Positions 18,595 through 27,106 of a DNA stretch of 64,000 nt are shown here, one piece after another. Every line of letters begins with the position of its first letter. Positions within the stretch are counted from its first letter, which is position 1. Origin of the DNA: JBNLAN01 sp050302175. GTDB taxonomy: Bacteria; Pseudomonadota; Zetaproteobacteria; Mariprofundales; Mariprofundaceae. The notes under the pieces are model-generated. The model ran no database searches. It had not been told where the DNA came from and saw nothing but the letters and a program-made list of their open reading frames with translations. A program made the translations under genes and the position numbers. The stretch lies in contig JBNLAN010000030.1 in NCBI GenBank assembly GCA_050302175.1, forward strand, positions 57,372 to 121,371, given 5' to 3'.

Positions 18595-20393
18595 CAGTAG
18601 ACTCTCGCCTTTGGCGGAAAACTTTTGACACGCATGGGTTGCAGGCGCACCGGCTTGTAATCGAGCTTCGTTTTGTTTTTGTGAATCGCCGAGAGCGAAT
18701 GTTTCAGCCACTGCTTGTCATCGCGTTCGGGGAAGTCCTCGCGGGCATGCGCGCCACGCGACTCCTCACGCGCCAAAGCTGAGGCGGCAGTAACCCGCGC
18801 CAATTGCATCAAATTCTCCAGCTCCAGCGCTTCAATCAAATCGGTGTTGAAGATACGAGCCTTGTCCTCGATAAAGGCAGAAGGGAGTTGCGCTGCCAAA
18901 GCTCCGAGTTCACGCACCCCCTCTTCCATCACCGCTTTCTCACGATAGACGCTGAAATGGGTCTGCATGATGGTCTGCATCTGCTCACGAATCTCGGATA
19001 CGCGCAGACTGCTCTCAGCATGTGGCGCACTGGAGAGCCAGCGCTCCACGCGCTCCACGCCCTTTTTCCAGCAATCAGGATCGAGTTGGTGATGATAGCG
19101 ATGCTCACGCAACTGTTTCATCACCTGATTCCCGCAGGCGCGGCCAAACACCACGATCTCCAGCAGTGAATTACCACCCAGACGATTGGCTCCATGCACC
19201 GACACGCAGGCCGCCTCCCCGATGGCATAGAGGTTCGGCATCACCTTTTCCTTCTCTTTGCCACTGGGATAAACCACCTCGCCAAAGCGATTGGTCGGGA
19301 TGCCGCCCATGGTGTAGTGCGCCGTCGGCAGCACCGGAATCGGTTCTTTCGTGCAATCCACACCTGCAAACCTCAGAGCTAGTTCATGGATGTTGGGCAG
19401 GCGGCTTAGAATCAGCTCTTCACCCAGATGATCAAGCTTGAGCAGCACATGATCCTTCTTCGGCCCGCAACCGCGCCCTTCGCGAACCTCCAGCGCGATA
19501 GCGCGCGATACCACGTCCCGGCTGGCGAGATCTTTCGCAGTCGGCGCATAGCGCTCCATAAAACGCTCGCCCACCGAGTTGATCAGATAGCCGCCCTCGC
19601 CTCGCACCCCTTCGGTAATGAGCGGGCCAACGTGGGCGATGCCGGTAGGATGAAACTGGAAAAACTCCATGTCCTCCATATACAACCCGGCGCCGAGCAC
19701 CAGTGCGCCGCCATCGCCAGTGCAGATATGGGCATTGGTGGTGGTTCTGAAGATGCGTCCGGCCCCGCCGGTTGCCAGAATAACGGCCTTGGCCTGAAAA
19801 AGATGATACTTGCCACTGGCCACATCCCAAGCCAGCACCCCATGGCAGCCATCCTTATCCGTAATCAGATCAAGTGCGAAAAATTCTTCATAGAAGTGTG
19901 TACCGGCACGCAGGTTCTGCTGATACATGGTATGCAAGATAGCGTGCCCGGTGCGATCGGCTGCGGCACAGGTTCGGGCTGCCTGCCCCCCCTCTCCGAA
20001 TTCGCGGGATTGTCCGCCAAACGGACGCTGATAGATGGTGCCATCATCCTGCCGGGAAAACGGCACACCCTGATGCTCCAGCTCCCGCACCAGCATGGGC
20101 GCTGCTCGGCACATGTATTCGATGGCATCCTGGTCGCCCAGATAATCCGAACCCTTTACGGTATCATACATATGCCAGTGCCAATGATCGGAATCGATAT
20201 TGCCAAGCGCCGCATTCATACCACCCTGCGCCGCCACCGTGTGCGAGCGTGTCGGAAGCACCTTGCTGACCACGGCCACCCGGTAGCGCGCATCGGCCAG
20301 CTGCAGTGCACAGCGCAAGCCCGCACCACCTGCACCAATAATCACTACATCATGGAAATGGTGTTCGACCTGATCGGTTGAAAGATATGCCAT
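18594..20393 (-). CDS. sdhA: Succinate dehydrogenase flavoprotein subunit
   Basis: Oxidises succinate to fumarate with covalently bound FAD. The dinucleotide fold is VVIIGAGGAGLRCALQL (about residue 15), the FAD-linking His is in PTRSHTVAAQGG (about residue 48), and substrate-site residues are in FHPTGI and HYTMGGIPTN. The 599-aa length is typical. The start MAYLSTDQVEHH overlaps the sdhD stop (TAATG). The order sdhCDAB matches gamma- and betaproteobacteria. Confidence 0.98.
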   Translation of the reverse strand: MAYLSTDQVEHHFHDVVIIGAGGAGLRCALQLADARYRVAVVSKVLPTRSHTVAAQGGMNAALGNIDSDHWHWHMYDTVKGSDYLGDQDAIEYMCRAAPMLVRELEHQGVPFSRQDDGTIYQRPFGGQSREFGEGGQAARTCAAADRTGHAILHTMYQQNLRAGTHFYEEFFALDLITDKDGCHGVLAWDVASGKYHLFQAKAVILATGGAGRIFRTTTNAHICTGDGGALVLGAGLYMEDMEFFQFHPTGIAHVGPLITEGVRGEGGYLINSVGERFMERYAPTAKDLASRDVVSRAIALEVREGRGCGPKKDHVLLKLDHLGEELILSRLPNIHELALRFAGVDCTKEPIPVLPTAHYTMGGIPTNRFGEVVYPSGKEKEKVMPNLYAIGEAACVSVHGANRLGGNSLLEIVVFGRACGNQVMKQLREHRYHHQLDPDCWKKGVERVERWLSSAPHAESSLRVSEIREQMQTIMQTHFSVYREKAVMEEGVRELGALAAQLPSAFIEDKARIFNTDLIEALELENLMQLARVTAASALAREESRGAHAREDFPERDDKQWLKHSLSAIHKNKTKLDYKPVRLQPMRVKSFPPKARVY

Positions 20394-20755
20394 TACACTC
20401 CCCAGGCCCAGATCAGGGCCAGCCACCAGATGCCAAACACACCAACCATCACCAACATCAGACCAATCAGTGGAATGCGATATTTCGTATCATGCACATA
20501 ATCTTCAAGAATAATCTTCAACCCAAGATAGGCATGCGCAATCATGGCTGCAATCAACAAAGTGTGAATCACGCGCGACACAAAATGATCCAGAATATCC
20601 AGCAAACCAAGCTGATCGACAAATCCGGCATAGGCCGCCGCCAACAGAAAAAATGGCAGTGGCAATAGCACCAAAAGCACCACGGCGGAGAGCCGCTGCC
20701 AGTACCAGTCGCCCAGACCATTATGCGTGCTACCCGGATCTTTGCTCACAGCCAT
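20393..20755 (-). CDS. sdhD: Succinate dehydrogenase membrane anchor subunit
   Basis: Hydrophobic 120-aa anchor with three membrane helices. Together with SdhC it forms the quinone site and binds haem b. The likely haem-ligand His and the following DY pair are in HAYLGLKIILEDYVHD (about residue 70), and the N-terminal WYWQRLSAVVLL matches the SdhD start of helix 1. It overlaps sdhC by ten bases. Confidence 0.92.
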   Translation of the reverse strand: MAVSKDPGSTHNGLGDWYWQRLSAVVLLVLLPLPFFLLAAAYAGFVDQLGLLDILDHFVSRVIHTLLIAAMIAHAYLGLKIILEDYVHDTKYRIPLIGLMLVMVGVFGIWWLALIWAWGV

Positions 20756-21132
20756 AGCAGCGCTCCCAGCACCAAGGCGGCCAGCATAGTGGCACCGAGC
20801 ACCAGCTTCGCAGAAAAATTCATCATCCCACGGCTCTCACCTGCGCCTGCATCCAGCAGCAAAAAGCGAATACCGTTCATAAAGTGGTAGAGAAACGAGG
20901 TGCCTGCCAGCCATAGTGTAAGTTTGCCAAAAGGCGAATGCAGTAGTGCAAGAATCTGATCAAACTCTTCAGGGCTGCCGGTCATGCCGTGCAACAGCCA
21001 GAGATAAAAAGGAACAAACAGCACCAGCACCATACCGCTGGCGCGGTGCGCTAGGCTTGCCAGCATCGGCATTTGCCAGCGATAAATCGTTAGCCGGGGA
21101 GATAAAGGACGCTGCTTTTCTAATGGGTTCAA
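20746..21132 (-). CDS. sdhC: Succinate dehydrogenase cytochrome b556 subunit (TTG start)
   Basis: Membrane anchor subunit of 128 aa. It has PLSPRLTIYRWQ, then SLAHRASGMVLVLF (helix 1, quinone-site Ser/Arg) and the haem-ligand His in FLYHFMNGIRFLLLD (about residue 83). I choose a TTG start at 21132: AGGAGG lies seven bases before it and the protein then begins NPLEKQRPLSPRL, the normal SdhC N-terminus. The ATG at 21171 in the same frame lies upstream of the likely -10 box and would probably not be transcribed. It is the first gene of the sdh operon. Confidence 0.9.
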   Translation of the reverse strand: MNPLEKQRPLSPRLTIYRWQMPMLASLAHRASGMVLVLFVPFYLWLLHGMTGSPEEFDQILALLHSPFGKLTLWLAGTSFLYHFMNGIRFLLLDAGAGESRGMMNFSAKLVLGATMLAALVLGALLWL

Positions 21133-21154
21133 CCGACATCCTCCTGACGCCGCA

Positions 21155-21160
21155 GTTATA
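21155..21160 (-). promoter_or_regulatory. Extended -10 promoter of the sdh operon
   Basis: TGCTATAAC on the minus strand is an extended -10 (TGnTATAAC) about 22 bases before the sdhC TTG. A recognisable -35 is weak, as is common with extended -10 promoters. Confidence 0.45.
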
Positions 21161-21217
21161 GCACTCGCCAAAGCATTTGGGAAATCAGCAGATATTCACT
21201 GAACAAATAGTACGGAT

Positions 21218-21556
21218 TTAGAACGTTGCGCCATTCCAGCCGAACATTTTGCGCGATGGACTGATGAATTCGATATAGACGCGGTTCGGGTGAATACCCA
21301 GCTCCTCTTCGACAAGCTGACAAAGTGCTGCGGAGAGCTCCGGGGTCTGAGATTCATCAAGCCCCAGGCTGCGCAGCTCCATGAAAGCCAAGGGCTCATC
21401 GTTACCGGCAAACAACATATTGGCATCATCATAAATTTCGACCATTACATACGATTCCGGTTTACCGAGCTCCTCGGCCAACAGCTTTGACGCATGCGTA
21501 AGAAAAGTATCCTTGTGGCTAATGTAGCTATTAGTACGAACAGTTAATACGGGCAT
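21218..21556 (-). CDS. MIF/phenylpyruvate-tautomerase family protein
   Basis: A 112-aa member of the macrophage-migration-inhibitory-factor/tautomerase superfamily. The start MPVLTVRTN puts the proline at residue 2, which becomes the catalytic N-terminal base after Met removal. ESYVMVEIYDD, LRSLGLDES and GIHPNRVYIEFIS match the trimerising MIF fold. The ATG overlaps the preceding stop (TGATG), so it is translated together with the small membrane protein at the end of the rnf cluster. The substrate is unknown. Confidence 0.85.
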   Translation of the reverse strand: MPVLTVRTNSYISHKDTFLTHASKLLAEELGKPESYVMVEIYDDANMLFAGNDEPLAFMELRSLGLDESQTPELSAALCQLVEEELGIHPNRVYIEFISPSRKMFGWNGATF

Positions 21557-21753
21557 CACTCTCCTCCTTCAGCTGGTTTAGCAGGCGACTGTTGGTCGTT
21601 AGAATTCTGAGCTTCGCGTTCCTGCTTGCGCCGCGCTGCCGCTTCGGCGCGCTCACGGTTTTTCTCGATACGCAAACGCTTGGTGCCATAATAGCCCAAC
21701 CACCAGAACAGCGCACCGGCAACGAGAAAATAGAGCCCTAGTTCCCAATCCAT
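21556..21753 (-). CDS. Small single-pass membrane protein at the end of the rnf operon
   Basis: A 65-aa protein with one N-terminal membrane helix (ELGLYFLVAGALFWWLGYY), then a strongly charged helix rich in Arg, Lys and Glu (RLRIEKNRERAEAAARRKQ) and a disordered Gln/Pro-rich tail. The start MDWELGLY has GGGGAT before it; the longer frame upstream overlaps rnfE. I do not recognise a family. It could be an accessory or assembly factor of the Rnf complex, judged only by position (16 bases after rnfE, overlapping the tautomerase gene). Confidence 0.6.
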   Translation of the reverse strand: MDWELGLYFLVAGALFWWLGYYGTKRLRIEKNRERAEAAARRKQEREAQNSNDQQSPAKPAEGGE

Positions 21754-21769
21754 CACAATCCCCGATCCA

Positions 21770-22438
21770 TCAGCCTGCCACCTCCGTTTCCGCCGTTGCA
21801 GGCACCGCTGCACCTTCGGGTGCCGCATTGCGCTTTTCAAGTGCGCGATTAATGCGTTTTACCAGAGCCAGAATAAAGCCCAAGGCGATAAATGCGCCTG
21901 GCGGCAGGATAAACATCAGCACATCCGGGTAATCGGCACCCAACACCTCGAAGCCAAACAGCTCACCCTTGCCAAGCAGCTCGCGCAAACCGCCAAGCGC
22001 CATTAACGCCAGGATGAAGCCCAGTCCAATCGCCACCGCATCAACCAGTGAATCGGTGACGGAATTCCTGCTGGCAAAGGCCTCGGCACGACCAAGGATG
22101 GTGCAATTCACCACGATCAACGGAATGAACAGCCCAAGCACGAGATACATCTCGTGCATCCAGGCATTCATTGCCATATCTACAACTGTTACAAATGCAG
22201 CAATGATGGTGATATAGGCGGGGATACGCACAGCCTTCGGGATCACGCCGCGTACCAGCGATACCACCAGATTGGATCCGATCAGTACCAGAAGTGTCGC
22301 CATCCCCATCCAGAAACCATTCTCGGCCGAAGTGGTCACACCCAGGAGCGGGCACATGCCCAGCAACTGTGCAAAAGCAGCATTGTTGCTCCAGAAGCCT
22401 TCGGCAAAAATCTGTGCTTTACTGTTTCCTGTGCTCAT
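21770..22438 (-). CDS. rnfE: Rnf electron transport complex subunit E
   Basis: Integral membrane subunit of 222 aa with six predicted helices. RnfA and RnfE form a related pair that holds a 2Fe-2S cluster in the membrane; the matching cysteine segments here are LLGMCPLLGVT (about residue 25) and IVVNCTILGRAEAF (about residue 110). A variable acidic or Ala-rich tail ends the protein. It lies five bases after rnfG. Confidence 0.95.
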   Translation of the reverse strand: MSTGNSKAQIFAEGFWSNNAAFAQLLGMCPLLGVTTSAENGFWMGMATLLVLIGSNLVVSLVRGVIPKAVRIPAYITIIAAFVTVVDMAMNAWMHEMYLVLGLFIPLIVVNCTILGRAEAFASRNSVTDSLVDAVAIGLGFILALMALGGLRELLGKGELFGFEVLGADYPDVLMFILPPGAFIALGFILALVKRINRALEKRNAAPEGAAVPATAETEVAG

Positions 22439-22443
22439 GAGGT

Positions 22444-23046
22444 TTACTCCCCCTTGCTAGCGAGCAGTGTCTTGCGGCTTGCTGCAAAAAACTCCAGCCC
22501 GCGCTTCACTGCCGCCACCACCGCACGCGGGGTGATGGTTGCGCCGGTAAACTGATCGAAATCACCACCATCCTTCTTCACCGCCCATTTTGCCGCCGCC
22601 AGCGTGGCACCGCCGAAATGATCAAGCCACGCCTGATTGTTGACAATACCATCGCCCAAACCCGGGGTCTCACGATGATCGGTGATACGAATCGCGTGAA
22701 TTGTACCGTCCCGACTCACCCCCATCAGGATATGGATGGAGCCTGCATAACCATCGGGTGCAGTAACATTCCAGGCCAAACCGGTAATACGGCCGGATTT
22801 ATTGCGTCCAAGATAAACACGGACGGATTGCCCTTGCCACTCGGCCTCGAGTAGATCCGCCAATGGATCGTTGGCATGCGCGGGGAGCACCTGCAAAAGC
22901 CCCTTCTGAATCGCAGCGCGTTGTGCTTCGGCAATCGGCTCACGCGTCGCCAGATCGGTGAGTGCCAGAATGGCCGTCGCCATAATAGCGACCACAGTCA
23001 GGGCCAGCACAATCGATTGCGGTTTAGCCTGCACGGATTCGCTCAC
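22444..23046 (-). CDS. rnfG: Rnf electron transport complex subunit G
   Basis: Periplasmic flavoprotein subunit of 200 aa anchored by one N-terminal helix (SIVLALTVVAIMATAILALTD). FMN is bound covalently through Thr of the SGAT-like motif, here FTGATITPRAVV at about residue 172. HRETPGLGDGIV is another family block. I choose GTG at 23046, which overlaps the rnfD stop as GTGA and has AGAGGA upstream; a longer open frame inside rnfD is not plausible. Confidence 0.95.
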   Translation of the reverse strand: MSESVQAKPQSIVLALTVVAIMATAILALTDLATREPIAEAQRAAIQKGLLQVLPAHANDPLADLLEAEWQGQSVRVYLGRNKSGRITGLAWNVTAPDGYAGSIHILMGVSRDGTIHAIRITDHRETPGLGDGIVNNQAWLDHFGGATLAAAKWAVKKDGGDFDQFTGATITPRAVVAAVKRGLEFFAASRKTLLASKGE

Positions 23047-24104
23047 CGACTTTTCCTCTGCCCGTAGACACGCGGCCTGCAGTAGTGGTCGATCAGCGGC
23101 ACCGCGGTGTTCATCAGCAGCACTGCAAACATCGCCCCTTCCGGATAACCGCCGAAGGTGCGGATACTCCATGTGATCACACCGCAGCCAATACCGAACA
23201 GCAGTTGCCCCAAAGGGGTGACCGGCGAGGATACCGGATCGGTGGCCATAAATATGGCGCACAGCATTAACCCGCCCGCCAACAGGTGGAACAGTGGCGG
23301 CGCATAGATGGCCGGATCAATCATATTAAACACATACGCCAGCAAAACTACCGTGCCCAGATAGGAGAGTGGGATATGCCAGGTGATGGTATGGCGGGCC
23401 AGCAGGTAGATACCGCCAATCATAAGTGCCAAAGCAGAGGTTTCGCCAAGACTTCCCGCCTCGCGGCCCACAAAGGCATCCAGTAGATTGTAGTGATAGG
23501 CGGAGAGTGCCGCAGGCACATCGACGCCGCGCATTAGCTCTGTTTTCAGATAACCCAACGGCGAAGCCATGGTGATGGCATCGAGCCCCTGAGAAAGTGC
23601 CGCAGGCCCAATGAAGAGTAACGAGGCGCAATCCGTGAAGTTGTAAAAATCGACTGCTGTACCACTCACGTGTAGCGGTATCATCCAGCTGGTCATCTGC
23701 AGGGGAAACGAGATCAGCAGAATAATCCGGGCAGCCAGCGCCGGGTTAAACGGATTATAACCAAGCCCGCCATAGACCTGTTTGCCGAGAACGATAGCGG
23801 CAACGCAGCCGACCAGCACCATCCACCACGGCAGATAGGCGGGCAACGTGAGTGCCAGTAGCAGACCGCTAAGTGCAGCCGAACCATCGCCAAGCGGTCT
23901 GAGCTTGCGTCCCATCCAAAGCAGGCATATCGCTTCGGTCACAAGGCAAGCAACCATACAAAACAGAATCATCAACACGGCCAGCCAGCCGAACAGATAA
24001 ACGGCAACAATCGATGCCGGCATCAGTGCCACAATTACCGACAACATCACGGCACGCAGCGAATCGCCACCGTGGATATGCGGAGAACTCACCATTGGGA
24101 TCAT
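23043..24104 (-). CDS. rnfD: Rnf electron transport complex subunit D
   Basis: Polytopic membrane subunit of 353 aa, homologous to NqrB. It starts SSPHIHGGDSLRAVML and continues with GLGYNPFNPALAARIILLISFP and the C-terminal FATDPVSSPVTP-like block (here MATDPVSSPVTPLGQ). The segment that normally carries the FMN-linking Thr reads DAITMASPLG, with Ser (codon TCG) where related proteins generally have Thr. It overlaps rnfC by four bases and rnfG by four. Confidence 0.95.
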   Translation of the reverse strand: MIPMVSSPHIHGGDSLRAVMLSVIVALMPASIVAVYLFGWLAVLMILFCMVACLVTEAICLLWMGRKLRPLGDGSAALSGLLLALTLPAYLPWWMVLVGCVAAIVLGKQVYGGLGYNPFNPALAARIILLISFPLQMTSWMIPLHVSGTAVDFYNFTDCASLLFIGPAALSQGLDAITMASPLGYLKTELMRGVDVPAALSAYHYNLLDAFVGREAGSLGETSALALMIGGIYLLARHTITWHIPLSYLGTVVLLAYVFNMIDPAIYAPPLFHLLAGGLMLCAIFMATDPVSSPVTPLGQLLFGIGCGVITWSIRTFGGYPEGAMFAVLLMNTAVPLIDHYCRPRVYGQRKSR

Positions 24105-25759
24105 GCGTCGGTTTCCTTACCCTTCTTCGCCCTGCTTTTCGGCTTACTTTTGGCATTACTCGCAGTCTTACTCTTGGTTTCAGCCCTGACATCGCCCGCA
24201 TCCGCTGTCTTGTTTTGGGCCTTAGCCTGCGTTTCAGACAGCGTCTCTGTCGGAGGAGCATCGTCAGCGGAAGCCTTGGCAGTCTGCTGTGCTGCTTTCA
24301 TCTTGGCTCGCTGCACCTCACGCTCCTGCTTCTCACGCTTGAGACGCAACTCGCGTGCCTCCGAGCGGTTGCGCGCAATCTCTGCCGAAGCCTGCTCACG
24401 AGCGATGCGGGCGGTCTGCCCCTTTCCGTAGCGGAAGTACTGCACCAGCGGAATTTGTGACGGACAAACATAGGAGCAGCAGCCGCACTCAATGCAATCA
24501 AAGAGATTATAATCACGCGCTTTTTCGAAATGATCGCTGCGGCACTGTGCATAGAGTTCGCTGGGTATCAGGCTGATCGGACAGACTTCGCCACAATGGC
24601 CGCAGCGAATACAGGGATCATGCTCTGGGTGCGCGTGCTTCAGCTCCTCACACGGCTTGGCAAGCAAACCGATTGAAGATTTAGTGATCGGCACATCCAC
24701 CGAATGCAGCAGTTCACCCATCATCGGCCCGCCGTGAATCACGCTGACACCTTCAAAATCGCTAAGTCCGCACTCCTTCAAAACCAGACGCATGGATGTA
24801 CCCAGACGCACCAGCATATTCCCTGGCTTCGGCACGGCCTCACCACTTACCGTCACCACCCGTTCGGTCAGGGGGTGCCCTTCCAGCACGGCATCGTGAA
24901 TCGCCTTCACAGTAGAGACATTCTGGCAAAGGATACCAATATGAATCGGCAGTTTCCCGACAGGCACATGCTTGCCGGTCAGCGACTGAATCAGCTGCTT
25001 CTCGGAACCCTGCGGATAAGCTGTCGGCAGCATATGCACTTCAGTATTTTTCAGCTTTTTGTGCCTGGCAACAGCCGCCTGCATCGCTTCTGCCGCATCC
25101 GGCTTGTTGTCCTCAATGGCAATGATGGCGCACTCCGCCCCCACTGCATGCATCAGCACATCCAGCCCCGATGCGATCTCATCAGTGTGCTCCAGCATCA
25201 TGCGGTGGTCGTTGGTGAGATAGGGTTCGCACTCGATGCCATTCAGAATCACCGTCTTGACCGGGTGGCTCTTATCTTTCATCGCCTTGATATAGGTAGG
25301 GAACACTGCGCCGCCCAATCCGACAATGCCGCAGACACGGATTCTCTCGCGAATCTCGGCGGGCGTCAGCTCGCGATAATTCTCAATAGGCTCGTGCGAA
25401 TAGTCCCAGGCATCGCGTCCGTCCGGCTCAAGGAAGATGCACGGCATCGAGAGCCCGGAGGGGTGCTGCACCTTGTGCTCCTCAATTTTCACGATATTGC
25501 CAGAGGTTGGCGCATGAACCGGAGCCGACACATAGCCTTCGGATTTGGCGATCTTCTGCCCACGCATCACATAATCGCCGGCTTTCACCAGAGGAGTGCA
25601 GCGTGTGCCGATGTGCTGTTTGAGCGGCACGATATAGAGTTCATCCAGCGGACACTCGCGAATCGGCATCTGCGCAGTAATTTTATGATCGGCAAGCGCA
25701 AGGCCGCCCCGGAATCTGGTGCGGTTAAAGCCCAGCTTATTGAAAATATCACCCAGCAC
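24101..25759 (-). CDS. rnfC: Rnf electron transport complex subunit C
   Basis: Peripheral subunit of 552 aa that binds NADH and FMN. It has the N-terminal RnfC barrel (HIGTRCTPLVKAGDYVMRGQ), a glycine-rich nucleotide region (GIVGLGGAVFPTYIK), and two 4Fe-4S motifs, CIRCGHCGEVCP and CIECGCCSYVCP (about residues 375 and 414). A long Lys/Ala/Glu-rich C-terminal tail follows, typical of proteobacterial RnfC. I choose GTG at 25759 (VLGDIFNKLGFN, GGAGA upstream), overlapping rnfB by 11 bases. Confidence 0.95.
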   Translation of the reverse strand: MLGDIFNKLGFNRTRFRGGLALADHKITAQMPIRECPLDELYIVPLKQHIGTRCTPLVKAGDYVMRGQKIAKSEGYVSAPVHAPTSGNIVKIEEHKVQHPSGLSMPCIFLEPDGRDAWDYSHEPIENYRELTPAEIRERIRVCGIVGLGGAVFPTYIKAMKDKSHPVKTVILNGIECEPYLTNDHRMMLEHTDEIASGLDVLMHAVGAECAIIAIEDNKPDAAEAMQAAVARHKKLKNTEVHMLPTAYPQGSEKQLIQSLTGKHVPVGKLPIHIGILCQNVSTVKAIHDAVLEGHPLTERVVTVSGEAVPKPGNMLVRLGTSMRLVLKECGLSDFEGVSVIHGGPMMGELLHSVDVPITKSSIGLLAKPCEELKHAHPEHDPCIRCGHCGEVCPISLIPSELYAQCRSDHFEKARDYNLFDCIECGCCSYVCPSQIPLVQYFRYGKGQTARIAREQASAEIARNRSEARELRLKREKQEREVQRAKMKAAQQTAKASADDAPPTETLSETQAKAQNKTADAGDVRAETKSKTASNAKSKPKSRAKKGKETDA

Positions 25760-26336
25760 GCTGCTTCTCCGGCTTTCCCAGATTTTCGTCAAATACCTTC
25801 ATATCATCGTTGGAGGGTTGCCCCCAGCTCCACTCTTCCAGCACCTCCGGCTTGAACACCATATCGATGCAATCCACGGGACAGGGCTCCACACACAGCT
25901 CACAACCAGTACAAAAATCCTCCACTACCGTGTGATACTGTTTGGGTGCACCGATAATCGCATCAACCGGACAAGCCTTGATACAAAGGGTGCAGCCGAT
26001 GCACTCATCCTCACGCACATAGGCAAGCATCGGCGGCTTTGCCTCCTGCTCCACTTTCTGGGGTGGCATCCCCATCAGATCGGCGATTTGCAGCATGGTA
26101 CGCTCACCGCCCGGTACGCACTGATTGATCCTGGCCTCACCCTTCACAACCGCCTCTGCATATGGCATGCAGCCCGGATAGCCACACTGACCGCACTGGG
26201 TCTGCGGCAGCACCGCATCGATTTTATCGACAATTGGGTCGCCCTCGATATGAAACAACTTTGAAGCCAGCGCCAACACCATGCCGGCCACCGTAGCCAG
26301 CACACCAATAGCAACAATTGCGGTCAGGACACCCAT
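25749..26336 (-). CDS. rnfB: Rnf electron transport complex subunit B
   Basis: Iron-sulfur entry subunit of 195 aa with an N-terminal membrane helix. A 4Fe-4S motif of the Fes type (LPQTQCGQCGYPGCMPYAE, about residue 45) is followed by two ferredoxin motifs, CIGCTLCIKACP and CTGCELCVEPCP (about residues 115 and 145). It probably receives or donates electrons to ferredoxin. It lies 36 bases after rnfA in the canonical order A-B-C-D-G-E. Confidence 0.96.
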   Translation of the reverse strand: MGVLTAIVAIGVLATVAGMVLALASKLFHIEGDPIVDKIDAVLPQTQCGQCGYPGCMPYAEAVVKGEARINQCVPGGERTMLQIADLMGMPPQKVEQEAKPPMLAYVREDECIGCTLCIKACPVDAIIGAPKQYHTVVEDFCTGCELCVEPCPVDCIDMVFKPEVLEEWSWGQPSNDDMKVFDENLGKPEKQRAG

Positions 26337-26372
26337 GTGACGTTGAAAAAACTCCTCAAAAACTTATGCGAA

Positions 26373-26954
26373 TCAGAACTTGACCAGGCCGGAAAAGCCC
26401 AGAAAAGCCAGCGACATCATGCCTGCCGTAATCAGTGTAACTGGCGAGCCCTTGAAAGTTTCCGGCAGAGGCGCTCCATCGAGCCGCTCTCTCAGCCCTG
26501 AAAACAGTACCAGCACCAGAGCGAAACCGAGTGCCGCGCCAAACCCGTACAGCGCCGAGGCGAAAAAGCCCTGCTCCTTCTGCACATTCAGCAAAGCTAC
26601 GCCCAGCACCGCGCAATTGGTGGTAATCAGCGGCAAAAAGATACCCAACGCCTGGTAGAGCACCGGGCTCACCTTGTGAATCAGCAGCTCGATGAACTGC
26701 ACCAGCGAAGCAATAATCAGAATAAAGGTCACCGTCTGCAGATAAAGCAGATCAAGCGGAGTCAGGATGTAGGTCTGTACCAGCCATGAAGCGGTGGAGG
26801 CCAATGTCATCACAAACAATACGGCAAACGACATCCCAACCGCTGTTTCGACCTTGCTGGAGACGCCGAGGAACGGACAGATGCCGAGAAACTTGGTCAG
26901 CACATAGTTATTCACCAATACTGCCGAAAGAAGAATGAGTGCGAATTCCGCCAT
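26373..26954 (-). CDS. rnfA: Rnf electron transport complex subunit A
   Basis: Six-helix membrane subunit of exactly 193 aa, the standard RnfA length. Cluster-ligand segments are FLGICPFLGVS (about residue 25) and LITTNCAVLGVALL (about residue 108), pairing with those in RnfE. The start MAEFALILLSAVLVNN is the family N-terminus; the longer frame upstream has no support. It is the first gene of the rnf cluster and is divergent from mrp across 150 bases. Confidence 0.97.
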   Translation of the reverse strand: MAEFALILLSAVLVNNYVLTKFLGICPFLGVSSKVETAVGMSFAVLFVMTLASTASWLVQTYILTPLDLLYLQTVTFILIIASLVQFIELLIHKVSPVLYQALGIFLPLITTNCAVLGVALLNVQKEQGFFASALYGFGAALGFALVLVLFSGLRERLDGAPLPETFKGSPVTLITAGMMSLAFLGFSGLVKF

Positions 26955-27106
26955 GGGCGGCGAGTATAAAGAGTGAGGGGCGCCCCGTACACCTCGGCAA
27001 GGCCACAAAATAAGTGCCAGTTCACAACCCCAAAAGCCTTTCGGGCATACTTGACAAAATTAGTATGGATTACAACCATCGCCTTTTCACAATCAAAGGA
27101 GCAGGT

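Noticed and set aside
24704..25855. 383-aa open frame on the plus strand opposite rnfC
   Set aside because: Covers the conserved rnfC gene on the other strand and shows no domain.
27051..27079. TTGACA before mrp as a sigma-70 promoter
   Set aside because: The -35 box is perfect, but no acceptable -10 lies 16-18 bases downstream.
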